Positions 42,326-54,125 of a stretch of 64,000 bases of DNA are shown here, piece after piece. This DNA is from Rattus norvegicus. Taxonomy: Eukaryota > Chordata > Mammalia > Rodentia > Muridae. The stretch spans positions 40,342,001-40,406,000 of the forward strand of contig NC_086028.1 in NCBI RefSeq assembly GCF_036323735.1, in the 5' to 3' direction. Every line of letters starts with the position of its first letter. The first letter of the stretch is position 1. A program made the translations under genes and the position numbers. The notes under the pieces were generated by a model. It ran no database searches and was not told where the DNA came from. It was given only the letters and a program-made list of their open reading frames with translations.

Positions 42326-42760
42326 TCTAACAATGTTGTTAGACTTGAGTTTGCTTATTCCCCAGGAGGGGACAATAGAAATGCTAAGCCTAGAGGTTTG
42401 GGTTGTGAAAAATAAGTGCTGTGTCCCACATAGGGCAGCAGAAGTGCCTGGCACACAGGAAATGCTCAGCATGGCAGCAGTTAGCACTCTTTGGAGACTA
42501 CAACTTTAAGTTTGAGTGTGTATACGAGAGTATGGGCTTGTATGCCATGAACTCATGTTACAGTTATAGGACTTTATTTCCTCTGACTGAATTCACTTTC
42601 AACTAGAATGCAGAATATAGTATATATATGCTAGACACTTCTTTTAGGGCTCACTTAGATTCTTCTGGTCTTAAATTTCAGCATGTTTAAAGGTCTCCTT
42701 ATCCTTTTCCCTTCCTTGGAGCTGATGGCCCAAGGTGGCCACAGTGGTGGGTATATAGTC
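42326..42760. other. Unassigned DNA
   Basis: No recognisable feature. Confidence 0.3.
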
Positions 42761-43128
42761 ACTCTGGTGTTTGAATGAGAATGCTCCTCTTAGGTTCATA
42801 TATTTGAGTACTTGTTTCCCAGTTGTTGGAACTGTTTGGGAAGGATTAGGAGGTGTGGCCTCATTGGAGCAGGTGTGTCACTGGGGACAGGATTTGAGGT
42901 TTCAAAAGCCTATGCCATTCCTAGTGAGCATTCACTGTCTACTTGCTGGTAATGATGGAAGCTCTTAGCCACCTCTCCAGTGCCATGCCTGTCTGTCTGC
43001 TACTGTGATTCCTCACTATGACAGTTATGGATTCTAACCGTCTAGAACCACAAGCCCCAAATTAAATACTTCTTTTTATGCATCACATTTGTTCTGGTGT
43101 TTGTCATGACAATAGAAAAATAACGGAG
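42761..43128 (+). repeat. ERVL-MaLR-type LTR
   Basis: 'ggtgtttgaatgagaatgc', 'aggattaggaggtgtggcc', 'gaggtttcaaaagcctatgc', 'ccacctctccagtgccatgc' and 'acaagccccaaattaaata' in full MaLR order. Confidence 0.75.
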
Positions 43129-45189
43129 GCACTCACCTTGATCAGAGTTTCAGTCATCAGGATGCTTGCCTGGAGGTGGTGCCATTCTGAGCTGTCCTTT
43201 GATCTTCTTTGTCTTTCATCCCATATGTGCCTTCTGTTTTCAGATATTTAGAGGCTGCCAGGGAGAAACTAGGAATCTAAGAGGGGTTTTGATTATATCC
43301 AAGCTTCTCATCTTCCTTTCAGCATGGGGAATTTTGTAGTAGTGGGAGGACCTATGTGTTGATGGATACTTCTCCCAGTGTTTTCTGTTATACATGAAAT
43401 CAGGCTGAAGACTCTTTCTTTTTTTTTGCTATACTTTCCAATTCAGGAGACAGCTTGGACTTCAAATGTCCTGACCTAGTTAATGAGTGAAGGATGATTT
43501 TGATCTTGAGGTCAGGGTGTGCTGAAGTCTCTGTTCCATGCTAAGCCTGTTCAGTCAGCCCTGTTACTGCATGTCCAATATTCCAGATAAGGAAACAAAT
43601 GCACAGAACTTGAGTTTCCTAGGTAGACAGGTATCAACCTAGAGCCAGTTCCCTGCTTTGTAGGCAGAGTGTGCAGTGAGCCTTCTGCAGCCTCAGCAGC
43701 ACCGATCTGCTGGATATGCATAGTGACAGCCTCCTGGGCCTTCCTTAGACACCACCTTCTAGGTGGCCTACTTCTTTTCCCCTCCAGGGACTGCTCAAGT
43801 TATGCCCAAGGTTGTATGATGTACCGATCCCCGAATGTTGCATTATCTAACTACCTGGAGTACCATGGATAGTGATAAGCTTTCTCTTCTTTGATCCCAT
43901 TCTTCACCAGATCTTTCCATTTCTGACTTGACCCGGAAGTCTTACCACACTGACATGCAGAAACATACAGTGGTGACTGGCTATCCCCAAATCATCTCAT
44001 ATGCTAAGAGACTGGAAATTTTGCTGGACCTCACAGCTGAGTTAATAATACATCTTGAGGTCACTTAAGACTGCTATCCTACTGTGTGCTCAGCCTGTTC
44101 GTTTCATCTGCCTTTCAGAGAAAAATGTAACAACCAACATTACTTGCTTAGGGTTTCCCATGTAATCATCTTTTACAACCTAAGCTAATGCACAGTTGTA
44201 ATCTTAGGTTATGCATTCTTTCATGGTCCCAACCCATGAGTAATGGATGGATATTTGTACGTTATGGTTATAAATATTGGAAACAGCAGATAGGTTGAAA
44301 GCAACCTTATAAAATAAATATCCACCATAAATGTTGGAAGCGACATGGGTATAGATTGATAAGTCTGTGTTCAGTGATGTTTGCAGTATGCAAGTTATTG
44401 GGGTCAGTTGGGGTCAGTAGAGTGTTATCTCTTGTTAAACTATATTAAAGATTACTGTAAAGCATCTTTCCCACATGTGAGCTTTCTGCAATGTTCAATG
44501 TTTCTGTATACACAGAGCGAAAGCTCTCTCTTGGGGACACAGACACAGAGATAGGTACACAAGATAGGATTTAGTCAGGCACAGATTCAGACTCATGCAA
44601 TGGATGGATTACCATCAGGAGATGATGGAAGAAATAGGGAGAGGGAAGCAGAGAATTTAAAATCTGAGCTCACACAGGTGAAACTACTCCAGAAGGAAGT
44701 CTTTTGGTTTCTTTTCCTTAGTGTGATGCCAACACGTTTTGGGCACTTTGAGGTCATCACTGATGGGAGCAAATGGCACAGATAACTGTGTGTAATGATA
44801 CAGGTCGACCCCTGGGGAAGCCTCTGTTCCACTGGGTCTGGGTTCTGGGATGGGACCCTAAATGTCTTTCATTCTAGTCACCAGCCTTGTGGCAGGAGAT
44901 GGCTGAGGCCACATCTATTGCTCCATTGGCATGTCCCAGAACAAAGCTCGGTGGGAAGGGATATTGATAGCACAAGAAGCCAAGACTGCATTTTCCTTTC
45001 TTTGGAGTTGTTGGCTGCTGTCCCTAAGATGGCTAAAGGCCATTGTTTTTTAAGTGGAGGATTAATTAGAATGGATTTCTTTAACTCAGGATGCCAGTAA
45101 ACCTCCTGGCCTTCGGCTATTGATTTGATGCTCAACAGGAAACTCTCAGTCCCAGAACATGTTCCCAAAAGTGGCTGGGATGGGCTTTC
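43129..45189. other. Unassigned DNA with one probable MIR relic
   Basis: About 2 kb without coding signal. At 43570-43660, 'ccagataaggaaacaaatgc' and 'acctagagccagttccctgc' suggest an antisense MIR. Confidence 0.35.
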
Positions 45190-45191
45190 AC

Positions 45192-45252
<61 letters not shown>

Positions 45253-45520
45253 GTGCGCGTGCACACATGTGAAGGACAGAAGTCCACATGCAGTGTGTTC
45301 TTTAATCTTTTCACCTTATGTTTCGAGACTAGGTCTTTCAGTAAGACTTGAACTTGTCAATTAGCCTAGAATGAATCCCCTGCCTCTGCTTCCCCAGCAC
45401 CAGGCTTACCAGACACTTGCCTCCATACCTGAATTTCACACAGATTCTGGGGATCCAATTCCTGTCTTCACGTTCATGCAAATAAACACCATATCCACTG
45501 AGCCACCTTCTCAGTTCCCC
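45190..45520 (-). mobile_element. B4-type SINE with (TG)n tail
   Basis: Reversed B4 following a TG array: 'tttcgagactaggtctttc', 'cctgcctctgcttccccagc' and 'ccactgagccaccttctcag'. Confidence 0.65.
45193..45249. repeat. (TG)n microsatellite
   Basis: About 27 TG units, then a TTTGCG/TGCGCG transition (45248-45262). Confidence 0.97.
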
Positions 45521-45879
45521 TAACTCAGGAGTTTCATTTTTAACAGAGCAGAAAAACAGAACCCAAGACAGCCTTAGGTTGGATATGTGAAAGGTATGGT
45601 TGGAGGAGGGTGGCCTGAGGGCTGTTGTGAGTCTGTGAATGAGGAGAGTGTCATTTCCTATGAACACTGTGGCTGAGAAAATTGAAAGGGACATTTGCGA
45701 ACCTTGGAGGTTGTGATGATTGCGAGCAAATTACTAGTTAGATCTCAGAGACATTGGTTCTTATGCAGATAATTGAGTTCTGAAGAGAGAGGTCATGGTT
45801 CCTTCAACTCCTCATCATCTGAGAGTCTACATTATGATAAGTTTCAACTTTTGTCCTCTAGGTAACATCTCCATTTCAT
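45521..45879. other. Unassigned DNA
   Basis: No recognisable feature. Confidence 0.3.
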
Positions 45880-45962
45880 TCAACTCAACACATTTATTAA
45901 CACCGCTGTGCCGGGTGCTGGCGAGCATAAGGAAGCCAATGCAATGGCAGGCTCCATTTCCA
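45880..45962 (-). repeat. L2/MIR3-type relic
   Basis: 'ttcattcaactcaacacat', 'ttattaacaccgctgtgcc' and 'gggtgctggcgagcataagg' match the reversed L2 3' end. Confidence 0.5.
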
Positions 45963-45987
45963 TGAGGATTTGATGGTACCTGGGGTT

Positions 45988-46395
45988 ACCACAGTGCATT
46001 AATTAATCTTGTTGTTGTGACAACATAGCTTATGAAGGTAACTTTGGGAAGAAAGTGTTTATTTTTATTTACAGTTTGAGGATATAGTCCATCCTGGTAA
46101 GGAAAGCATGGTGGCAGGCCTGCGAGGTGGCTGGTCACATTGAACCCACAGTCAGGAGGCAGAGAAGGGGAGGGAAGGAGGAGGAGGGGGAGGGGAAAGG
46201 GAGAGATGCCAGTGCTCAACTCTTTTCCCATTTTGTTCAGACTGTGCTCTCAATAACTGAACTGGTACAGCCTGCATTCTGCGTAGCATTCCCTTCTCAG
46301 TTAGCCCTCTCTTGAATCAACTTTAGGTATATTGAGCTTTGTTCCCATTATGATTCTTAATCTAGTCAAGTTGACAATGAAGACCAACCATTGTA
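45988..46395 (-). repeat. Rodent LTR (MaLR-like), antisense
   Basis: 'aatcttgttgttgtgacaac', 'agtttgaggatatagtccat', 'gcatggtggcaggcctgc', 'cacattgaacccacagtcag' and 'tagtcaagttgacaatgaag' in inverted order. A G/A-rich expansion (46162-46203) lies inside. Confidence 0.55.
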
Positions 46396-47024
46396 TAGTG
46401 TCAGGGCACCCCTGTAACCAGAATTTTGCTACTTCATGGGTTCTTTTTTCTTCTATCCTCTCACCCCTTTCCACCCTTTCATCCCCCTAACAGAAGATAG
46501 GAAAGAAGATGGATAGAGGGGAGAGGGGGTGATGTTATTGATAGACTACTTCCTGCTGATTAAGTTTGATCTTTGCTGTCAGGACATCTAATTACTTCTT
46601 TTTCTTTCGTCTTTGCACATGGCTACTTAACAAACCATGAACAAGAGCGACTGACCAACAACCCACCAACAATCCACATCTCACCTATCACGTCGATAGT
46701 ATCCATAAACCCTTTGAAAAGTCCCCAGAATGCCACCACATGTCACACTATCACAGAAACTATCTGCAGCTGGCAAAATCATGACCCTGTGAGAACACGG
46801 GGCAAATCATAATCAACTGCTGTGGGCAATCTGAAGCAACCCCACATTCCACTTCTGGGATTAAAATGAAAACATTCTTTATCTGTGTTTTTTAAAGAAA
46901 CGAACATTTTTACTACACGTCCCCCGTCCCCTCCAACATGGCACTCTTGTAGGATGGGGATGGTAAATTCCAAGAGCGGAGGCAGGAAAGTTTACAGGAT
47001 CGACAGCCTTAAAGCATGTGTTAA
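46396..47024. other. Unassigned, possibly LTR-derived
   Basis: 46440-46800 has the feel of a rodent medium-reiteration LTR segment ('ctgattaagtttgatctttg', 'ctttgcacatggctactta'), but I could not place it in a family. No gene. Confidence 0.3.
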
Positions 47025-47042
47025 TTTTTATTTATGTGTATC

Positions 47043-47088
<46 letters not shown>

Positions 47089-47218
47089 CCTTCCATGTGT
47101 ATGTGTGGGTACACAGATCTTCTGGAGCTGTAGCTATAAGCAGTTGTGAACTGCTTGATGTGGGTGCTGGAGGTCAAACTCCAGCCCTCTGGATTACAGT
47201 ATGAGCTCTCAGCAGCTA
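47025..47218 (-). mobile_element. B3-type SINE with (TG)n tail
   Basis: (GT)n at 47046-47085 followed by reversed B3: 'tcttctggagctgtagctat', 'gtgggtgctggaggtcaaac' and 'agtatgagctctcagcag'. Confidence 0.7.
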
Positions 47219-47311
47219 TTTTTTTAAATTAAAAGATTAAGTTTCATTATGATCTTTTTCCTCCCCTAACTCTTCCTAGATTCTCTCACCTCCTCATCCA
47301 CTCAATTTTAT

Positions 47312-47315
<4 letters not shown>

Positions 47316-47367
<52 letters not shown>

Positions 47368-47380
47368 TCTCTCCCTCTCA
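47316..47380. repeat. (CT)n microsatellite
   Basis: About 30 CT units with two CCCT interruptions near the right end. Confidence 0.97.
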
Positions 47381-47400
47381 TAAAAAGAAAAACAAAACTA

Positions 47401-47590
47401 GGGGCTGGAAAGATGGCTCAGTATTTAAGAGCACTGACTGATCTTCCAGAGGACCTGGGTTTAATTCCAAGCAGCCACAAGTCAGCTCACATCTGCCTGT
47501 AACTCCAGTTCCAGGGGTTCTGACACCCTCATACAGATGTATATGCAGGCAAAATGCTAATATGTATAAAATCAAAATTAAAATAAAACG
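47401..47590 (+). mobile_element. B3-type SINE
   Basis: 'ggggctggaaagatggctca', 'aagagcactgactgatcttc', 'gggtttaattccaagcagcc' and 'gtaactccagttccaggg', then an A-rich tail. Confidence 0.88.
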
Positions 47591-47845
47591 AAACTAAAAA
47601 CAAATAAAAATCATAAAAATACAAAAAAATTGTACTTAGCAAGGGACCAGGAAGGAGGAGGGAATCTCCCAAGGATGGGAAATAGAATATAGTGTTATGG
47701 GGAGATAAAGGGGAAATTAGAATGAAAGGATTGGTTTGAAAGGGAGGTAGAAGAGAGGGGTAAAGGAGGGACTATGAGAAGGGACAACTAACAAGCTAAC
47801 CTTAAAGGCCATATGGAAACTTACACTGTAGAAGATTTCTAGAAT

Positions 47846-47846
<1 letters not shown>

Positions 47847-47911
<65 letters not shown>
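47847..47911. repeat. (CA)n microsatellite
   Basis: About 32 perfect CA units, among the longest in the window. Confidence 0.98.
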
Positions 47912-47913
<2 letters not shown>

Positions 47914-48335
47914 TAGCAGTCATTCCTGAGTGTCAAAGATGTTTGGCACAAAACTGCAGACAGAGCAGTTATCATGAAGAGGCCATGCATAGGGAATATT
48001 GGCCTCTTTGGGTTCTTCTGTGATCGGAGCTTCGTAAAGAGAAGATTGAGAGAATAGACAGTCTTCAAGCTGCAGAGGAACTGACGAGCTGGATTGGGAG
48101 CTACAACAGCCTTCAGGAGGAAAGGGGGGCACAGTCAAACAGTGACTCTGGATGTCTACATGGGATTAGAGGGGTACAGTGTAAGTGAGGAAGTAACAGT
48201 GGTTAGGAGGGAAAAATATACAAGCTGGGGTTGGGGTGGACTAGCCAATAGAAAGACAATGGGCACACACTCTCAGACCTAAAATGGGGTCTACTGTCAT
48301 TGTCACTGGGGTCTGAGGCTCAGTGGCTCCAAATA
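47912..48335. other. Unassigned DNA
   Basis: No recognisable feature. Confidence 0.3.
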
Positions 48336-48337
48336 TG

Positions 48338-48386
48338 ATGTGTATGTATGTATGTATGTATGTATGTATGTATGTATGTATGTATG
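48338..48386. repeat. (TATG)n microsatellite
   Basis: About 11 units of gtat, followed by decayed copies. Confidence 0.95.
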
Positions 48387-48887
48387 AATATATGCATGTA
48401 TGTTTTTCTTCAAATTGTCTTTTCCATGTCTCTTGCTCCCACCACTCAGAGTTGGATCCTGTAATAATGAATCTGGGACCTTAAGATATTGTGGCTCAGG
48501 GGCCAGCTTGCAAACAGAAGATTGAACAGTTAGAAGACCTTGACCTGAGGCTTTAATAGAGATGGGCGGTAGGACAGCAGGACAGCATGTGGATGTGGTA
48601 CAAGGGGACCCTGACTATGAGCTGAGGATGTACCAGTCACTGTCTCCATGACTTCTCTGTGCCTGTCTTGTCCTTTAATGAAAGCTCCTGGCCTTGGGAG
48701 TCTCTGTGATGATAAAAATGAATGTGCCTTCTTTTCAGTGCAACCACTGGCTCTCAGTATAGGGAGCTATCACCAACCTTTGTCAGAGGCAGCAATAAGG
48801 GAGTCAGCTCAGAGTTCTGAGGCTGGAACTCAGTTGGCAAACTGCATGACTACCATAGAGGAAACCTTGACTTTGGCTCCAGAACCA
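48387..48887. other. Unassigned DNA
   Basis: No recognisable feature. The 121-codon frame at 48648-49013 runs into a B1 element and is not considered a gene. Confidence 0.35.
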
Positions 48888-49036
48888 CATAAAACCAGGC
48901 AGGGTGATTCATGTGCCTGCAATGCTCAGGTGATGGAAGCAGAAGGACCATACATCCAGGGCTATTTTCTTCTACATAGTAAACTTGGGTCCAGCTTAGG
49001 TTACATGAGATGAGATTGTTTAAAAACAAGTAAACA
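48888..49036 (+). mobile_element. B1 SINE, diverged
   Basis: 'accaggcagggtgattcatg', 'cctgcaatgctcaggtgatg', 'ggtccagcttaggttacatg' and an A-rich end. Confidence 0.65.
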
Positions 49037-49139
49037 AAGAGAAGGGTGGGCAGTCTGCAGTCCAGCAGCCCTTTCTGGAGTCTTGTGTCCCCTCCTCACT
49101 AGCTTCATGATAATAGGGGTATTCTGTGGCTCAGTTGAC

Positions 49140-49235
49140 ACTAGTCATCCACTGCTAGGCATATTCTGAGTGGACTGAAGTGACAGACATAGTACCTGGG
49201 ACATTTGTAGATATTGAATAAATGCTTGCATGATG
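49140..49235 (+). repeat. L2/MIR3-type relic
   Basis: 'agtacctgggacatttgtag' and 'atattgaataaatgcttgc' fit the L2 3' end. Confidence 0.45.
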
Positions 49236-49489
49236 CTTTCACACACTGCTGCTGTTGGTCTCTGGGAAAATTCCCAGAGGACCACTGGGCTCCAGAAAAA
49301 CTGCCACTTATCAGTCCTATTTCATTTTTAAACCAAGAGTCACTGGAGCCCAGCATGTCATAACAACTCAGCAAAGAAGGACATTGGGGACTTCTTGTCC
49401 AATATGTTGCTCCTTGATCACAGGTTGCCAAGTTCATGCATATAGAGTGGCCATATAAAAACTAAAGCTTTACTTGTCTGTCCATCCAT

Positions 49490-49496
49490 CTATCCA

Positions 49497-49558
<62 letters not shown>

Positions 49559-49563
49559 CCTAT
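49490..49563. repeat. (ATCT)n microsatellite
   Basis: About 16 perfect units with imperfect edges. Confidence 0.97.
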
Positions 49564-51025
49564 CATCTCTATTTCTATCTTATTTCTGTGTTAAACATAC
49601 ATATGAAAATTCTTTCCAATCTCAGAGTTTCTGTGAATATGAGGGAATAGAGTAGGAAGAAATGAGATAAACACACAGTATTTGGGCATGGAAAAGAATG
49701 GGTAAAATCAGTTGGGAATAAGAACTATATCCTTAGGGCGATGATTTTCTCCCATGAACAGAGGGGATTTGTTAAATACAAAGATTGTCAGGATGCGTGG
49801 CACAGAAGAGGTGGCTCCTGTATCCAAAGATGGGTCCTGGGATGTGGATTCTCTTGATAGTTTCCTTGTTGATGGGTGGCAGCTTCCTCTGGATTGGAAC
49901 ATTCCCTGCAGTCATAAGCCTCAGGAGATAGATAAATGTTCCATGTCTGGTAAAACTGAAACTTTGAAGATCCTCCAAGGCCCTCCGCGTCTTACAGATG
50001 CAGTTAACTGTTTGGGGAGGAGACTCTGAGCGGTCAAGCTGAGGAGAGGAGAGTCTTAGACCTGTGGAGCTTCCTGCAAACTGTGCAGAGAGCTCTAGGG
50101 TTGCACCCTCTGTGAGCTGCCACCTGTGTTGGGGTGTGCTTATGATGACGCAGCTGTTTTGACTCATCCCTGCTCCCCTTAGTAATCTATGTAAACCCGT
50201 TGGTTCACCACACTGGACTTCGGTGCAGTTGTAACTTTTGACTATCATTGGTTCGCTTTCTGGGATGAGTAAGTGTATGTTTCATCTCTCCAAGTCAAGT
50301 CTCTCATGTACATGTCTTCCCTTTGCACACCTGGAGCTCTCAGGCCTGGAGAGAGTGAGACACTAAAGAAATCTAGAAAGTCTTCCCATCCTGAGAGTTC
50401 ATGAGTCACAAGAAGGGGAGTCTGTTTCAGTCTATTTAAAAATCCACTGTGCTGAGGAGAACCTCAACCGAGGCCAGTATCTCAGGGTGACTCAGACCCT
50501 GTCTGATGTAGCAGGCAGAGATGTTTGAGTAGCCTGGGTTTCCCCAGTCCACACAGGCAATCACAAGAAGCCTTCTAAGGCTTCAAGATGGACCCAATCA
50601 GCACCAGCATCATCCACTCTGTGGCAAGGACTCTGGGAATAAGAACAATAATAGCATTACAGTAGAAGTCTGAGCTGTCCAAAATGCCCTTTGAAACTGA
50701 GCATTTTGGATAGTGGAATTTTCCATGAAGCTGAGGATTTTTCCATTTGAATAGATACTCTGGTCTTTGTGTTTTAGACAGATGGGATCAATATCGCATT
50801 CCTTATTTGCTTGGAGAGAAGTAGGTGATGGCTTTTATTCTGTACCTTGGAAATACTGTTCCCGAGGGTTTAGTGAACCACACTGCTTTGCTCTGTACTA
50901 AGTGTGGGAAGCTTCCAGATAGTTGAGCTTTAATGCCTGCTCTTTAGTTTTCCTGACTCTTCCAGAGGCTACGTAGTCTCTGCCTCTAATTTATTTCTCT
51001 TCCCTTTTGTTCATTATTTGTATGT

Positions 51026-51026
<1 letters not shown>
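49564..51026. other. Unassigned DNA
   Basis: The largest repeat-poor stretch of this half. The antisense strand has a 158-codon frame (49772-50248) and the plus strand a 91-codon frame (49754-50029). Neither shows a domain, signal peptide or supporting context. 50100-50260 has a slightly LTR-like composition. Confidence 0.35.

Positions 51027-51073
<47 letters not shown>
51027..51073. repeat. (TG)n microsatellite
   Basis: About 23 TG units. Confidence 0.97.
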
Positions 51074-51139
51074 CTGCATGTATAATTGTGTGTGAAAGTG
51101 TGGATGCAAGTATATGTCTACATGTAAAGACCAGTGGTT

Positions 51140-51800
51140 AACTGGAGTCTCCCTCAATCTTTTTTCTTCTTTTTAGCTGTTACATGCATGCATCCATATA
51201 AATATATAAATAGAACTCACTGAGTCCATTAGCATTGCTTGTGTGTGTTTTATAGGGCTAATTATGTGGTATTGGATAACCAATCAAGGGGCTAATTCTT
51301 GGGGAAGATTAATTCTCCCTCTCTTAGAAGACATCAGTTGCTTTTGGCTCTTCATTTAGGGCAGAGGCTTGAGATCTGCCACACACACATTGCATGTCAG
51401 TTGGTATTGCCTTTGTTGTGGTCTTTAGGTAGCCATATTGTTGATATTTCTTGGGTGTAGATTTTCTGTCATAGAGAACACAGTCAGACATCCTGGTCCC
51501 CTAGATCTTATAAGCTTTCTACCCTCTCTTCCCAAGTATTCCCTGAGCCTGGGTATGGGGGTTGTGTTATAGACGTATCCACTGGGCCTGGGCACACTAA
51601 GTTGTTCTCCGCATTTTGAGCTGTTCTGAGTTCCTTTTCTTTGTTTTGTTTTGAGATGATAGCATAATCACTTCATTTCCCATTTTCTTCCCTCCAGCTA
51701 TTCCCTATCCCATATACTCTTCCTTGCTCTCTTTCAAATTCGTGACCCTTTTACTGCTTGTTGTTGGTTACCCCCAAGATATAAGCACTACATTGCACTT
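51140..51800 (-). mobile_element. Old rodent L1 (Lx-type) 3'UTR, antisense
   Basis: Landmarks of the inverted Lx-type 3'UTR: 'tggtattggataaccaatca', 'ggggaagattaattctccct', 'tagccatattgttgatattt', 'gacatcctggtcccctag' and 'gttatagacgtatccactgg'. Confidence 0.7.
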
Positions 51801-51834
51801 TTGGGGCTATCTTGGCTGTGCTGGTCAGATAAAT

Positions 51835-52640
51835 ATTTCAGCAGTGTTCACCCTTAGCAATTAGGGAAAGGAAAATTAAAACAACTTTGAGATTTCATTT
51901 CATACCAACTAGAATGGCTAAGCTTAAGAAAACAACTGATAACAAATGCTGGAGAAGATATGGGGGGAGAGGGACCTTCAGTCACTGTTAGTGGGCTTGC
52001 ACATTGTCACAAGCATTGTGGAAATCAGTGTAGAGAACTTTCCAAAAGCTCAAGATAGGTCTACTATATGACCCAGCTATGCCACTCCTTGGCGTATGCC
52101 CAAAGGACTTGGTGTCCTACTCCACAGATACTCTCTCAGCCATGCTCATTGCTATGAACACAATAACTATGAAATGGAAACAACCTAAACGCCCTTCAGC
52201 TGACGAATGGTTAATGAAAATGAGGTTCATATGCACTATGGGATGCAATTTAGCTGTAAAATGAAATCATGAAAATTTCAGGGCAATGGAAGGAACTAGA
52301 AAAAAATATATTGAATGAGGTAACCCAGAAGGACAAACGCCAACCATTCTCTTTATTTGTGGTTCCTTGCTCCGAATATTTAGACGTGCAAGTAAAAAAG
52401 AGTGGGGAGAGCAAAGGAGCTCTAGAGAAGGGGGAAAATAGGACACAGGTGATATGAAGGGGAAGTGGGAAAAATGAGGGCAGGGGAATGACCTTAACTG
52501 GGACTGGGGGATGAGAAGGATAAATAATACCAAGGATGCTTGAAAAAGCTACACAGACTCGTATTATTTAATGATAATTTAAAACAATATGTGAATACAT
52601 ACACAGATGTATATATACTTTAAAAGAAGTTACATCAGGG
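51835..52640 (+). mobile_element. Old 5'-truncated L1, ORF2 C terminus and 3'UTR
   Basis: A 61-codon open stretch (52079-52264) preserves the ORF2 end: PLLGVCPKDLVSYSTDTLS and KRPSADEWLMKMRFICTM. A noncoding 3'UTR with 'gggaaaatgagggcagggg' and an AT-rich end follows. It is head-to-head with the antisense L1 piece at 51140-51800 and is judged a separate insertion. Confidence 0.8.
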
Positions 52641-52954
52641 ATGTGTTGCTCCCTTTGAGGGACACAGTCTACTCAATGAAACCCAAGCATGGGACACCAC
52701 CTATTGAATCATTGGTCAGGGGTGTCCTAGAGACTTTCCAAAACAATGTAAGTTATGTCTGTTGCTCCTGGTTTCCTCCAACATTTGAAGGTAAGACCTT
52801 ATTGCTGAAGACACTGTATACTTTGGACACAGGATGTGGAGGGCTCAAGCTGGGACCATTCCAATCCTACTGTATTGAAGGTGGGGCTTTCAAAGCTTGT
52901 AGCTTGAAGCTTAGTGATGCTGAGAGCTTGCTTTCTCCTCCTCACTACTGCGGT
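52641..52954 (+). repeat. Unclassified repeat-like segment
   Basis: Continuous with the L1 relic. Contains 'gtaagaccttattgctgaag', also found near 38112. Probably L1 3'UTR-derived. Confidence 0.35.
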
Positions 52955-53192
52955 TTCAGGCATGCACTTCTACGGGTGGCTTTTACATGGATACTAGGGA
53001 TTGAACTCAGGACCTTATGTCTGTTTAACAAGCACTTAGCCAACTGTGCCATCTCTCCAACTCTCCCCCACCTTTCCTCCTTCCTTGAGAAAGGGTCTTG
53101 GCTGTGTGTATAAGGCCGGCCTCAAAATAATGGTCTATCTACCTATTCAATCCCCAGTACTGACATGGCAGGTGTGTATCATTACACTTAGC
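52955..53192 (-). mobile_element. B4 and B1 SINE remnants
   Basis: At 52955-53062, a reversed ID-like head ('actagggattgaactcagg', 'caactgtgccatctctcc'). At 53078-53192, a reversed diverged B1 ('cttgagaaagggtcttggc', 'aaggccggcctcaaaataat'). Confidence 0.6.
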
Positions 53193-53439
53193 TGCTTCCT
53201 TCTTTCCTTTAAACATATTATTTACTTATTATTTGATAATTTCATATATGTAATGAAAATATCCAATTCCTTGCCAGCCCCCTCTAATCATCCCAACTCA
53301 GGTCTCCTCATTTTTGTGTCTTCCTTCTTGTCTGTCATTGTAGTCCCTCCCCCTCCTTGTTGTCATTGTCCTTCTCTTCTTTTATTTTTTAAAAGTAGAA
53401 GTATAATTAATGCTTCCTATTTTGTCTGTATTAAGTATT
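53193..53439. other. Unassigned AT-rich DNA
   Basis: Possibly a further antisense L1 relic; not assignable by eye. Confidence 0.3.
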
Positions 53440-53592
53440 TTCACTTCCTGAGTGCTTGCCTCCTGTAGAGGTCAGAAGAGGGCGTTGGATTACAGATGGT
53501 TCTGAGACACCATGTGGATGCTGGGAACGAAACCTGGGTCCTCTTCAAGGGTAGCAACTGCTCTTAACTGCCAGGCTATCTCCACAGACCCC
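53440..53592 (-). mobile_element. B3/B2-type SINE
   Basis: Reversed: 'gaggtcagaagagggcgttg', 'tggatgctgggaacgaaac', 'gcaactgctcttaactgcc' and 'aggctatctccacag'. Confidence 0.8.
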
Positions 53593-53595
53593 CAC

Positions 53596-54125
53596 AGTCC
53601 ATTTTTTGATTGGGTTGTTTGTTTCCTTGATATTTTTTTTTCATTTTTTGGTTCTTTTTTATATTCTAGATACTAATTCTTTGTTAGATGCATAGCTAGA
53701 AAAAATATTCTCCTATCACCTGCGTTGCATCTTTATTCAATTGACAGTTTCCTTGGCTTTACAGAACCTTTTAAATCTTATGAAATCACGTTTGTCAATT
53801 ATTGACCTTATTTCCTGAATAAGCAGTGTGTTATTCAGAAAGTAAAAAATTAACAAATGAAATCCCATGAAATTAAAATATTCAATTCCATCAATCTATT
53901 GTAGCAGTGGCATGCTGCTTCCCTTACCATGGTTTGGTAGTGTAGGTTAAAAATCAGGTGTGGTGCTGCTCCCTGAAGCGGTCTTTTTACTCAGAATTGC
54001 TTCGGCTGACCTGTGTCTTTTGTGCTTCCAGATGAACTTTAAGATACTTTTTCAGTTTATGTGAGGAATGTCACTGAGCTTTTCATTGAGATTGCACTGG
54101 ATCTGTGGTTGTTTTTGTAGGATGC
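53596..54125 (-). mobile_element. Old L1 fragment (antisense)
   Basis: 'gatactaattctttgttag', 'tctcctatcacctgcgttgc', 'aatcacgtttgtcaattatt' and 'tcattgagattgcactggat' are reversed landmarks of an old mammalian L1. Confidence 0.6.

Noticed and set aside
48888..49036. Part of a 121-codon ORF as a gene
   Set aside because: The end of the frame is a diverged B1 SINE.
49772..50248. 158-codon antisense frame
   Set aside because: No recognisable domain, splice context, promoter or repeat-coded origin; length is within chance for 64 kb.
51140..52640. L1 twin-priming inversion
   Set aside because: The antisense part is 3'UTR, not a more 5' piece of the plus-strand L1, so a single inverted insertion does not fit. 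Two separate insertions are simpler.
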